Source: Castor canadensis (taxonomy: Eukaryota > Chordata > Mammalia > Rodentia > Castoridae). Taken from it: a stretch of DNA of 64,000 nt. The notes under the pieces were generated by a model that made no database searches, was not told where the DNA came from, and saw only the letters and a list, made by a program, of their open reading frames with translations. Shown here in pieces: positions 55,425 through 64,000 of this stretch. Each line of letters begins with the position of its first letter. Within the stretch, counting starts at the first letter, position 1. The DNA lies in NCBI RefSeq assembly GCF_047511655.1, contig NC_133391.1, positions 123,698,384 through 123,762,383 of the forward strand, given 5' to 3'. Both the position numbers and the translations under genes were made by a program.

Positions 55425-55890
55425 AGTGCGTGGCTTATACCTATAATCCACCTACTCAAGAGGTGAAGATTGGGAGGATCCTGGGCAAAAATTAGCAAGA
55501 CTCTAAAGTCAACAAATAAGCCAGGCATGGTGGAGCATGTTTGCTTAAGATTCAGTAGGTCAATTTGGGGAGAATTAACATCTTTATAATATTGAGTCTT
55601 CTAGTATATGAACTTGATGCATTTTCCCATCTGTTTGATCTGTTTTAGAATTTCTCTGTTGTGAACTTACTTACTGAGCAATAGAAAACTTGAAAAAGTT
55701 CCGTGTGAGTCCAGATACACCATAGGTGTAGGTAGAAGGATCATGATTACAGACTGGCATGGGGAAAAAGCAAGACTGTATCTGAAGTAACATAAAGCAA
55801 AAAGCTGGGGATGTAGTTTAAGTGGTAAAGTATTTGCCTAGTGAGTACAGGGTCCTGACTTCAAACCCTAGTACTGCCTCCCCCAATAAT
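55425..55890 (+). mobile_element. B1-B1-ID composite SINE interrupted by a duplicated segment
   Basis: The left part ends in the second B1 at 'aggcatggtggagcatgttt'. The right part resumes at 'aggtgtaggtagaaggatca' and continues to ID 'gctggggatgtagtttaagt' and 'cttcaaaccctagtactgcc'. In between sits 55545-55698, a copy of 54555-54708. Confidence 0.8.
55545..55698 (+). repeat. duplicated 154-bp segment, copy 2 (inside a SINE)
   Basis: Same orientation, 990 bp downstream of copy 1, ending 'aaaacttgaaaaag'. Both borders abut SINE sequence, so this is the inserted copy. Confidence 0.85.
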
Positions 55891-56249
55891 AGTAATAAAT
55901 TATTTAATAAATTATAGTGTAATAAATGAACCTCGTGTACATTTATCTTAAGCAGCCTTTACCTGCCCTAGCATTCCCTATGTTTCTTGCCTGCCTTGCT
56001 TTTCTCCATGGCAATTATAAATCCTTTGGCATGCCTTAGTATATGTGTGTGTTTAGATATAGAGATGTACATATTCATATTTATATCAAATATCTGTATT
56101 TGTGTGAGAGAGGGGGCTTATTGACTATTTTGTGGCTTGTGGGAGGAGGTGAGGGTTGTTATTGTGTCCTCCACACAGGAGTTGGTTTTTTGGTTTTGCT
56201 TATTTTTTTAGTTCATAGCAGTTTCATTCCATACTAGTTTAAATAGTGG

Positions 56250-57000
56250 CATTTCTTTTTCGTTTTTTTAATTTTTAATTGACACGTAATCCTACATATT
56301 GTGCATATGATATAGTATGTCATTTCAACTCATGTACACAGTTAACAAATATCACAATGACATGAAATGTTTATAATTTCCTTGTGCTAGAAACTTTTAA
56401 AATTCTCTTACTAGCTATTTTGAAATGTATAATTAATTGTTGCCAACCATAGTTGACCTACTATATTATAGAACAATAGAAGACATTCCTCCTTAACAGC
56501 TGCATCCCTGTGCCCATTAAGCATCCTGTATCCTTCCCCTTCTTGTCTTTCCCAGTTTCTGGTAGCCACTATTCTGTTCTTTACTTCTATGAGATCAGTT
56601 TTTTTAGCTTCATATATAAGTGAGAATAAGTGGTATTTATTTTTCTTTGCCTCACTTCTTTCACTTAACATACTGCCTTCCAGGCTTGTCCCTGTTGCTA
56701 CAAATGACAGATTTCATTCTTTTTATGTCTTTATAATATTCCATCCTGTATATATACCACATTTTCATTAGCCATTCAACTGTGAATAGACACTTAGGTT
56801 GGTTCCACATCTGGGCTATCTTACATAGTGCTATAGTAAACATGAGAGTGCAGATACCGCTTCAACATACTGTCTTCCTGTCCTTTGGATATATACTCAG
56901 TGCAATTGCTGATTCTAGTTTTTTGAGAAAAGTCCATACTGTTTTCCATAATGGTTATACTAGCCTATTGTCTCTCCCAACAGCAATGTATTAATGTTTC
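56250..57000 (-). mobile_element. old L1 fragment, antisense, just upstream of CENPK exon 2
   Basis: Antisense L1 3' region ('attgacacgtaatcctacat', 'tatataccacattttcatta', 'ctgttttccataatggtta'). It stops about 120 bp before the CENPK exon 2 acceptor. Confidence 0.7.
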
Positions 57001-57123
57001 CCTTTCAGTGGGAAGAATTTTTGTCTGTTTTCATCACTGCTATATTCTTAGCACCGAAATGAGTATCTAGAAGATAATAAGTGTTCAACGAATAGTTACT
57101 AAATTAGTAATTTTTTCCTGCAG

Positions 57124-57274
57124 TTTTTCTTATAAGGGTAAGAAAACTATTAAGGACATGTCAGCGAATCAGCAAGATTTAGATCCAGATAGCACTACAG
57201 ATATGGAAGTTGTTATTGATACTGAAGAAGAACTTATTAAAGAATGTGAAGAAATATGGAAGGACATGGAAAAA
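57124..57274 (+). CDS. CENPK: CENPK exon 2: 5' UTR end and start codon
   Basis: Acceptor tcctgcag at 57123; 34 nt of leader, then ATG at 57158 (context GACATGTCA). It encodes 39 residues in phase 0 up to DMEK, donor AAA|gtaagt. Human CENPK begins MNQEDLDPD; here the aligned part is preceded by Met-Ser-Ala. Confidence 0.93.
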
Positions 57275-60200
57275 GTAAGTATCAAGATAATAGTGATGTA
57301 TCAGTTAAATAGTATAAGGTCTAAATCAATTTCAGTAGTAATTAGGGTTAGGAAAAAAATAATATGCTAGTTCCCCAAAGCTATTATTAAATGTGTTAAT
57401 TATTTATATAGCTTTTAGACCTGTAAGTATTCTTTCAAGAAACTTATACTGGATAAGCTATAGAAAGAGAAAAAAAATATGGCAATTCTTGCTTTCAAGG
57501 AGATTATGTTATATTTATTATGTTATATATATTATATACCCTATGGAGGTAATATCCATATATAATATTGTATGTAATACCATATTATTAGTATTGTGGT
57601 AGAAGTATAAAAACTGTAGTTGGAGGAATGCTTACCCTAGGCTGAAGGAGTTAAGGATAGCCTTCTATTAGAAGTAATTACTGATTTCATTTCTAAATGA
57701 TGAATAAGGGCCTGTGAAAGTGGAAGAGCTGTACAAAGTGGGAATCTTGAAATGTATAAAGTTTGAAGCATTTAGAGAACTCTAAGTAGAATATTATAGA
57801 AAATGTAAATTGACTGGAAAGTTAATCAGGAGCAAGAATATGAAGGATTTTGTTGAGTGTGTTCTATGGGAATCCAGTAAAGAATTGTAAATACGGAAGA
57901 AAATAAGGTGTAGAAGAATTGAGACTACAGGTGGAAAGAACATGTAGGGGCCTCTAGTAATAGTCCTGTTAAGAAGTAATGAAGGCAGATACTAGCATTG
58001 CAAGTTGAAGAAGAGATTCAAGTGATATTAATGAGGTAGGACCATAACTACATAGAGTTAATGAATGTGAAATTGGAGGGAATTGCCGTGGATACCTCGT
58101 TCATGGTGGCTGGTGGTGGGATTAGACCTCAAAATAGACTGTATACAAATGTGAAGAACCCATAATTGTAAGTGAAACATGAATTAATTTAGAAAATTGA
58201 ACCCAAGATATTTTCTGTTTTAGTGAGATAGAGCCATGTTGGGTTCTATCAAAATACTATAATTATTTGGGAAAACTTTGTGCCACTTAAAATAATATAG
58301 TATGTGATATAGACCATAGGTATTTTTAGCATCATATTCTTTCCAGTAAAGTTTCAAGCTTCAGACCAGAGCATATTAATGGAATCTTTTTTTTTCCCCC
58401 CATCATTTAAAAATATCATTAATGTATTAACTAGATAATCATCAATGTATTAGCTAGATAGTCTTTTGGGGGCATTTCAGTAAAGAAATTTGGATTTAAA
58501 AATAACCTTAAAACTTTTTGTAGAAAAATATTGCAGCTAGAAATAAGATTTAAATTCCTCATATTTTACCTCCACAATATTAGCAGTTTTGGGTTTTTTA
58601 ATGGCACAGAAACAATATCAGTTGGAGGCTTTTTTTTCTTATGATCTTAACTTTTTACTTATTTCATTATTTTCCTCTAGTACTTTCCCTCTTGTTCCCT
58701 TCTCTCCCGTTTTTCCCATTATATATAGCTTATAATTCACACTTGCTGTTAGTTTTTCTTTTTCTTTCATTCTAGTGCCCCCTTTTCCTTTAGATGTATT
58801 CACTTTGGGACCTGCTTTCACTGCCTTCTTGATCCTCTTGTTTAGAAAGACAGGAATTAAACAGACTCTTTACATCAGATATTTTCATGTTGTTACGGGG
58901 AATGGTATATGAAAGGAGAAAATGGGGAAATTGTCTGTGGGTTATGTGTGTAACTTTTTTTTTTTTTTTAATGAAGTGTCAGAATAAATTGTCACTTATT
59001 GGAACTGAGACACTCACTAATTCAAATGCTCAGGTATGAACTTTTTTTTTCCTCCTCAAAATAGGTAAATTGAATTCATTCTTTTTGGAAAAGAAGCATA
59101 TTTGTTTATATTTGTCCCTAATAAAATAGTGTTGTTAATACTTGTATGCTTTAAACAGTTAGTAAGCTCCCTATTCTTTTTTTAGTTTGCTGGGGTTTTT
59201 TTGTTTTTTGTTTCTTTTTAATGGTACTGGGGTTTGAACTCAGGGTCTTACATTTGCTAAGTAGGCACTCTACCACTTGAGCCATGGTCTCATGGCTTCA
59301 TGCTCTTTCTAATATAAGAGTTGGAAGAAAATGTTTGGATCAAGCTGTTACAAATAAAAAAGCATTTTCTTTATTATTTGTCTTATAATAGTTGAATGAA
59401 TTGCTTGTTGGTTGCTATTATGATACCTTGTTAAAAAAATTAAAGCAATAAAAAAATGGAGCAAAAAAAGCTCTACTTTGTGTTAGGTATAATAACCAAA
59501 GATATTTTACTACATGGACCCTTAATTGATTTTATTGTAGGCTTTTTAAAAAGGGCTAAGATATCCATTAAAATAATCAGAGAGTTGTGTATTGATGTAG
59601 GAATAGATCAGTGGATCAAATTAAGAATTTAAAAATATTCAACTTGGCAGAGACAGGAGGATCATAGGGCCTTGGAGCAAATACAGGACACCCTAATCTG
59701 AAAAAACACTAAAATCAAACAGTGTGAGCTGTGTGCAGTGGCTCACGTCTATAATCCTAGCTACTCAGTGTTCAGTAGTTGGTGATCTGGACAATCGTGA
59801 TTTGAGGACAGCCTAGGCAAAAAGTTATGAGACCCCATCTCAATCAATAAAAGCTGAGTGTAGTGGTACAGCCTGTCATCCCAGCTATGCAGGAATCATA
59901 AATAGGATAGTAGTCCTGGTTGCCCTGGCATAAGTGTGAGACCCTATTTGAAAAAATACCTAAAGCAAAAAGGTCTTGGGGTCATGACTCAATTAGTTGA
60001 GCACCTGCCTAGTAAGGCCCTGAGTTTGAACCCCTCAGTACTGCCCCAAAAAATAAAGTGTGACAGATACGATCATTCAAATCTGTGAGAAAGGAATGAA
60101 TTGATTAATAGTGATAGTCATGCAACTGTAAATCCATGTGGAAAAAAATACAAGTGGATCTGTATTGTCATCATATATAACATAAATTCATGGTGAATTA

Positions 60201-61728
60201 CCAAAAACTCTTCCAAGAAAAGCTAGGAAACTATTTGTATAGACTAGGGATAGGAGAAAACTTAGTTAGTAATATCAATTTAGACATTATGAAAGAAAAG
60301 TTAGTTTTGTTTTCTCATATAAGAAGTTAGAAACAGACTCACACCTGTAATCCTACTACTTGGGAGGTTGAGGCAATTGATTGTGAGTTTCAAGCCAACC
60401 CCAGATTGTGATTGTGAGTTTCAAGCCAACCCTATCTATATAGTGAGTTCTAGGCCAGGCTGGGCTTGATACTGAGACCCTGTTTCAAAAAAAGAAAAAC
60501 AAAAAAAGTTAAAAACATTTTAGTAATAACAATTCTAAGGACAAGTGAAATTAACAGTTGATTCCAATGAAAGTTTCACAAAACTGGTAGAAGAATGTAA
60601 AAGACTAACTTGAAGGTGCTACTTCAGTCCCAATTTGAAATCATAAAGTATAATTTTAATAATATAAAAGTAAAAGCCCATGATTATAAAAAAAAAAAAA
60701 GAAAAAGAAACATAAAGAAAGGCAAAAACTAATTCTTTTGGAAATGATTGTTATGCCGGGTCCTTCATCTAAGAATTGGTAATAATGGACTAGGGACATG
60801 GCTCAAGTGATAATAGCAGACCTTTCTAAAAGTAGCAGTTTCAGGCCTGTCAATTTCTACATGCTTAGTAGCTTCACACCTTTAGTATTATAATCCTAGG
60901 TACTTGGAAGGCAGAGATCAAGAGGATCGCAGTTGGAGGCCAGCCCCCAGCAAATAGTTCCTGAGACCCTATCTCAAAAGTACCTCACACAGAATAGGGC
61001 TGGTGGAGTGGCTCAAGTGATAGAGTACCTGCCTAGCAAGTATGAGGCCCTGAGTTCAAACTCAAGTTCCACAAGAAACAAAAACAAAAAAAAGACTCAA
61101 TCTATTTTCTGAAGGAAACATTTTAACTGAGAAAATAGAAGAATTTCTCAGACTTTCATATTTAATTACTTTAGAAATACTACCATTTTTAGGAAGGGTT
61201 GTTTATAGCAAGATCAGAACTAATTTGGTTGTTTGATTTGCTGGACTTTGACAAGTTAAGATCTGTGTTTCATCGATATAATATGAGGTTAAACTATGAA
61301 CTTACAGGCTTTTACGGGTTAAAATTGAATATGAATAATTTCGTATGTTCCAGCCTAGTAGGAGAAGAAGGAAATGGATTCTTTATCATCATATGACAGC
61401 TTACCTTGTTTAAATACATTTATGAATTGCTTTACAGTTCACAAAAAACTTTTCCACTTATTTGTCTAAAGGAAATAGATAATTAAACTACTTTAAAGAT
61501 TTTAAGTATCTGTAAATGAATGTTCATATAATTAAAGCTTTAAAGACTACAATTTTTTTCTCTTCTGATGTTTCAGTAGACAATTTTATAATACAGAGCA
61601 GGTCTTTGAGTTACCATGGGGTACAAATGATAATACTTGGTGCCCTGTGTAAACACTGCAATAAAATACATTGCATTTTAAAAATGTCATTTTTTAATCT
61701 GTCTGGGTACCAATAAGAATTATAAATA

Positions 61729-61774
<46 letters not shown>

Positions 61775-62518
61775 GTCTGTATACACACACACACACACAT
61801 GAACTGCAATTTAACTTTGAGCATTTATGGACTTACAGTCCTATCGGTAAATAGATTTTTCTTAAAGATTTTTAATTATTAAGATAGAATGAGCTATAAA
61901 GGTATGTAATGCAATTGGTTTTTATATGTGGCTTATGGGACCGGTTTCATTTTATAATCTCCATACATGTATTTAGATTTGTAGCTACTCAACTAAAAAT
62001 AGTTACAATTTTTCTTAAAGGACATGGAGAGGAAAAGAACATTTTTAAGGGAAAGTTGACTAAAATGTTGATAAGAAGTAACATCCTTTTCTTTTTGAGA
62101 CTTGGTCTTGCTCTGTCAGCATCTTATATATTTGTTTAGGAAACAAAATTTATTTGCTTAGGTTCTTTTTGTTTGAGTATAAAGCAGAATTCATCATTTT
62201 TAATAGTATATTATTGGTATAATAGGCAATTTATGTGCTGTAGTTAATATTTTTTTTAGTTAACATTTTAGAAGAATCCTGTTTATGCTAATAACTTTTT
62301 TGTGATTTACTGGTGCTGTTTTGTTAGCTATTTATGCTATTAACTAATATTAAAGTATTAAGATTGTATATATTTTCACCTATAAATGGCTATGAATATT
62401 TCACAAGAAATGCCTTTGTTTTGATTCTCTTACTCTTCTTCTTAGCTCTCATTATTAATTATGCAAATGAAATGTTTGACCGCTGAACTCAGTCAATGGC
62501 AGAAAGAAACACCTGAAA
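57124..62518 (+). CDS. CENPK: CENPK, centromere protein K (kinetochore CCAN subunit), 5' part
   Basis: Exons seen: 57124-57274 (ATG at 57158), 58977-59033, 62446-62518. They encode about the first 82 residues: an acidic N terminus DLDPDSTTD and EEELIKECEEIWKDM, then CQNKLSLIGTETL, then LSLLIMQMKCLTAELSQWQ and TPE. This matches human CENPK (269 residues) in order and exon lengths (37/19/24 residues there; the first is 39 here, with two residues more near the N terminus). The protein is part of the constitutive centromere-associated network, in a complex with CENP-H, CENP-I and CENP-M, and helps load KNL1/outer kinetochore. The remaining coiled coil and C-terminal region are past the window end. 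Confidence 0.95.
57700..58050 (+). repeat. ancient interspersed repeat, family not assigned (copy 4)
   Basis: Contains 'gaaggattttgttgagtgtg' and 'aatccagtaaagaattgtaa', resembling the central part of the same consensus. Weakest of the copies; located in CENPK intron 2. Confidence 0.3.
58416..58461. repeat. 23-bp tandem duplication, slightly diverged
   Basis: tcattaatgtattaactaga and tcatcaatgtattagctaga lie 23 bp apart. In CENPK intron 2. Confidence 0.85.
58977..59033 (+). CDS. CENPK: CENPK exon 3 (57-nt symmetric exon)
   Basis: Encodes CQNKLSLIGTETLTNSNAQ, 19 residues, phase 0 on both sides. It has a 13-T tract upstream and the rarer acceptor AAG. Skipping would keep the frame. Donor CAG|gtatga. 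Confidence 0.94.
59216..59288 (-). mobile_element. ID-like SINE, antisense
   Basis: 'ggtactggggtttgaactca', 'ctaagtaggcactctaccac'. About 180 bp after CENPK exon 3. Confidence 0.75.
59640..60060 (+). mobile_element. B1 fragment plus B1-B1-ID composite SINE
   Basis: A partial B1 tail (59640-59720) precedes 'gctgtgtgcagtggctcacg', 'gctgagtgtagtggtacagc' and an ID end 'tgagtttgaacccctcagta'. Confidence 0.75.
60340..60500 (+). mobile_element. B1-like SINE with internal duplication
   Basis: 'cacctgtaatcctactactt' head. The block 'gattgtgagtttcaagccaa' occurs twice (about 60378 and 60409), i.e. a 31-bp internal repeat. Ends in an A-rich tail. Confidence 0.7.
60885..61090 (+). mobile_element. B1-ID composite SINE
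   Basis: 'ttataatcctaggtacttgg', linker 'aaaagtacctcacacagaat', ID 'gggctggtggagtggctcaa' to 'gagttcaaactcaagttcc'. Confidence 0.85.
61729..61800. repeat. (TA)n-(CA)n compound microsatellite
   Basis: About 20 TA units (61729-61770), then 'acctgtctgtata', then about eight CA units. In CENPK intron 3. Confidence 0.9.
62446..62518 (+). CDS. CENPK: CENPK exon 4
   Basis: Encodes LSLLIMQMKCLTAELSQWQ and KETPE plus one base. It is an amphipathic helix at the start of the coiled coil. Acceptor ttcttag, donor A|gtaaga. The next exon is not within the remaining 1.5 kb. Confidence 0.95.
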
Positions 62519-63281
62519 GTAAGATTCTTTTTAGGTTTGTACTTTTATAAACAAATTAATGGCAAATTAATTTAGTGAACTCAGAAGAATTATATGATCC
62601 ATTTGGCCTTCTTGAAATTGCCTAACTTCCATTTATACGAAGAAGCTATTCCATTTTTTTTTTTTGTGTTATTATTTTGTAAACATCTGTCTTACATTAG
62701 AATGTAATAATACTGATTTTGGAAAACTTATTAAACTTACTATTTTATCCTTATTGACACTGCCTTTTACCCAGTGGAAACTGTACTGGGTTTTTTAATG
62801 AATGAAACTTACCTAATGGAAAAGTTAATTTTATTTTACGTGTTTCTTTATATAAGGGTTACATAGTTTTTGTGCTATCTCTTTATTTGTCCTACTGGAG
62901 CTAAATATTTTTGCCTATAGAAACAGAAAATAGCTTTAAAAATGTAGTTGCCAAGTCCCAATTGGTAAATTTTTTATTATGAAAGTCTTAAGTTACTCTG
63001 GGCCATATGTGTCTGTATCTATATCTGGTTTTCTACATGGATTGCGTGGTCTTGTTTTACCTTTCTTTTTTACTCTTCCCCACATAGTCACCTTTGTAGG
63101 CTTATCATTCTCTACCCTAGTTTTTGGCATTTCCCATGAAGCAGTCTTAGGCTATTTTTTCTCCTTGTTCTCTTCCTACACAGTTTCATCCAATTTTTAT
63201 TTTAATTGCTGAATTTCTGTGAATTCCACTATAGTTCCATATCTTCATTACTACCTCTTTGTCTTTAATTTAGCGATCCTC

Positions 63282-63402
63282 AGTTTTTGTGAAACTGAGG
63301 ATCAGAGCCCAAGGCCTCCCACTGGCTACGCAAGTGCTCTATCCCTTGTGTGTGTCGTAGTAGCTGGGATTATAGGCATGTATTACCACTCCTGGCACAT
63401 TT
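63282..63402 (-). mobile_element. SINE fragment, antisense
   Basis: 'aaactgaggatcagagccca' with 'ctacgcaagtgctctatccc', then B1-like 'gtagctgggattataggcat'. Confidence 0.55.
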
Positions 63403-63559
63403 TTTGTACTTCTGATAGTGTATAGGGATATATATAATTGTAATTTTAAAATTTGCTTAAATAATGTATCCTACCTCCTTTTGAGCAGCATACTTGAGCA
63501 TCTCTAATGCTGATCATGCTTACCTGTAAAATGTCAGTGTTCTCAAGAGGACCGTGCTC

Positions 63560-63700
63560 AGCTTTATTTGCTTTTTTTCTAAGTGTACTTAATTGTACAA
63601 AGGAGATTCATTTGATACTTCTATACATGCATGTAGTACACTTTGATCATATTCATTCCTGCTTTTATTCTTTCTTATACTTCTTGGCACCTCCGTTTTT
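63560..63700 (-). mobile_element. L1 3'-end fragment
   Basis: Antisense terminus type with 'attgtacaaaggagattcat', 'ctatacatgcatgtagtaca' and 'tttgatcatattcattcctg', like the 3' UTR of the L1 at 12640-12720. Confidence 0.5.
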
Positions 63701-63717
63701 AAAATTTTTATTTATTT

Positions 63718-63800
63718 ATTTGTATTTTGAGATTTAAACTCAGGGACTTATTTGCTAGGCAGGTACTCTACAATTTGAGCCATACCCTTAGCCTCCCTCT
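63718..63800 (-). mobile_element. ID-like SINE, antisense
   Basis: 'ttttgagatttaaactcagg', 'tgctaggcaggtactctaca', 'gagccataccc'. Confidence 0.7.
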
Positions 63801-63842
63801 CCTTTTTTTTAAACAATATTTAATTTCTTTTTTGTTTTTGTT

Positions 63843-64000
63843 GTTGTTTTACTGTACTGGGACTTGAACTCAGGGACTTTACCTTGAGCCACTCCACCAG
63901 CCCGGTTTTTTATGATAGGGTTTTTCAAGATAGGGGCCTATGAACTATTTGCCCAGGCTGGCTTTGAACCATGATCCTCCTGATCTCTGCCTCCTGAGTA
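63843..64000 (-). mobile_element. B1-ID composite SINE, antisense, runs off the window
   Basis: 'gtactgggacttgaactcag', 'gagccactccaccagcccgg', then B1 'atttgcccaggctggctttg' reaching the last base. Confidence 0.8.

Larger units (their letters stand above)
51142..57123 (+). other. CENPK intron 1
   Basis: Starts CpG-rich, with a 51549-51590 AATA-type simple repeat. It then holds a MIR relic (53052-53245), SINEs (53890-53972, 55425-55890), the 154-bp duplicated segment (54555/55545) and an old L1 fragment (56250-57000) that ends about 120 bp before exon 2. No exon was found in it. Confidence 0.8.
62519..64000 (+). other. CENPK intron 4 (5' part)
   Basis: Holds three antisense SINE pieces and an L1 3'-end fragment. 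I looked for the next coding segment (human continues TIPLTEDVLITL) and did not find it, so it lies beyond the window. Confidence 0.8.

Overview
This is an ordinary mammalian nuclear window: intron-rich, AT-rich and dense with retrotransposons. The SINEs combine B1-like (7SL-derived) units with an ID-like tRNA-derived unit whose 3' part reads close to 'gttcaaaccccagtaccacc'. That points to a rodent; the exact form resembles what I recall from beaver (Castor) sequence, so a castorimorph rodent is my best guess. The species call is recollection plus inference, not proof.

Three protein-coding genes can be reconstructed exon by exon. Region 1 (start to about 26 kb, + strand) carries TRIM23 exons 2-11. 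Exon 1 lies before the window. The exons encode residues 28-574 of an E3 ligase with RING, B-boxes, coiled coil and a C-terminal ARF-type GTPase domain. Region 2 (26-29.5 kb) is the short tail-to-tail interval between TRIM23 and PPWD1. Region 3 (29.5-50.9 kb, - strand) is the complete 11-exon PPWD1 gene, whose exons sum to 643 codons plus stop: a WD40 domain followed by a cyclophilin-type peptidyl-prolyl isomerase domain. Region 4 (about 50.9-51.15 kb) is a GC-rich, CpG-bearing head-to-head promoter shared by PPWD1 and CENPK. Region 5 (51.1 kb to the end, + strand) is the 5' part of CENPK, a kinetochore subunit: a probable non-coding first exon, then three coding exons for about the first 82 residues, with the rest beyond the window. 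The order and orientations TRIM23 > < PPWD1 / CENPK > match the human 5q12.3 arrangement as I recall it.

The remainder is intron and short intergenic sequence filled with about 50 SINE copies, several L1 fragments of different age, MIR and L2 relics, a possible solo LTR, microsatellites and short tandem duplications. I found no novel gene system. The observations most worth checking are a chimeric ID-SINE/L1-3'-end insertion with a perfect 17-bp target-site duplication (48981-49167), very short insertions sharing the same L1 3' terminus, a 154-bp segment copied 990 bp downstream into the middle of a SINE (54555/55545), an overlapping upstream ORF at the PPWD1 start, and the exon-phase pattern that separates the TRIM and ARF halves of TRIM23.
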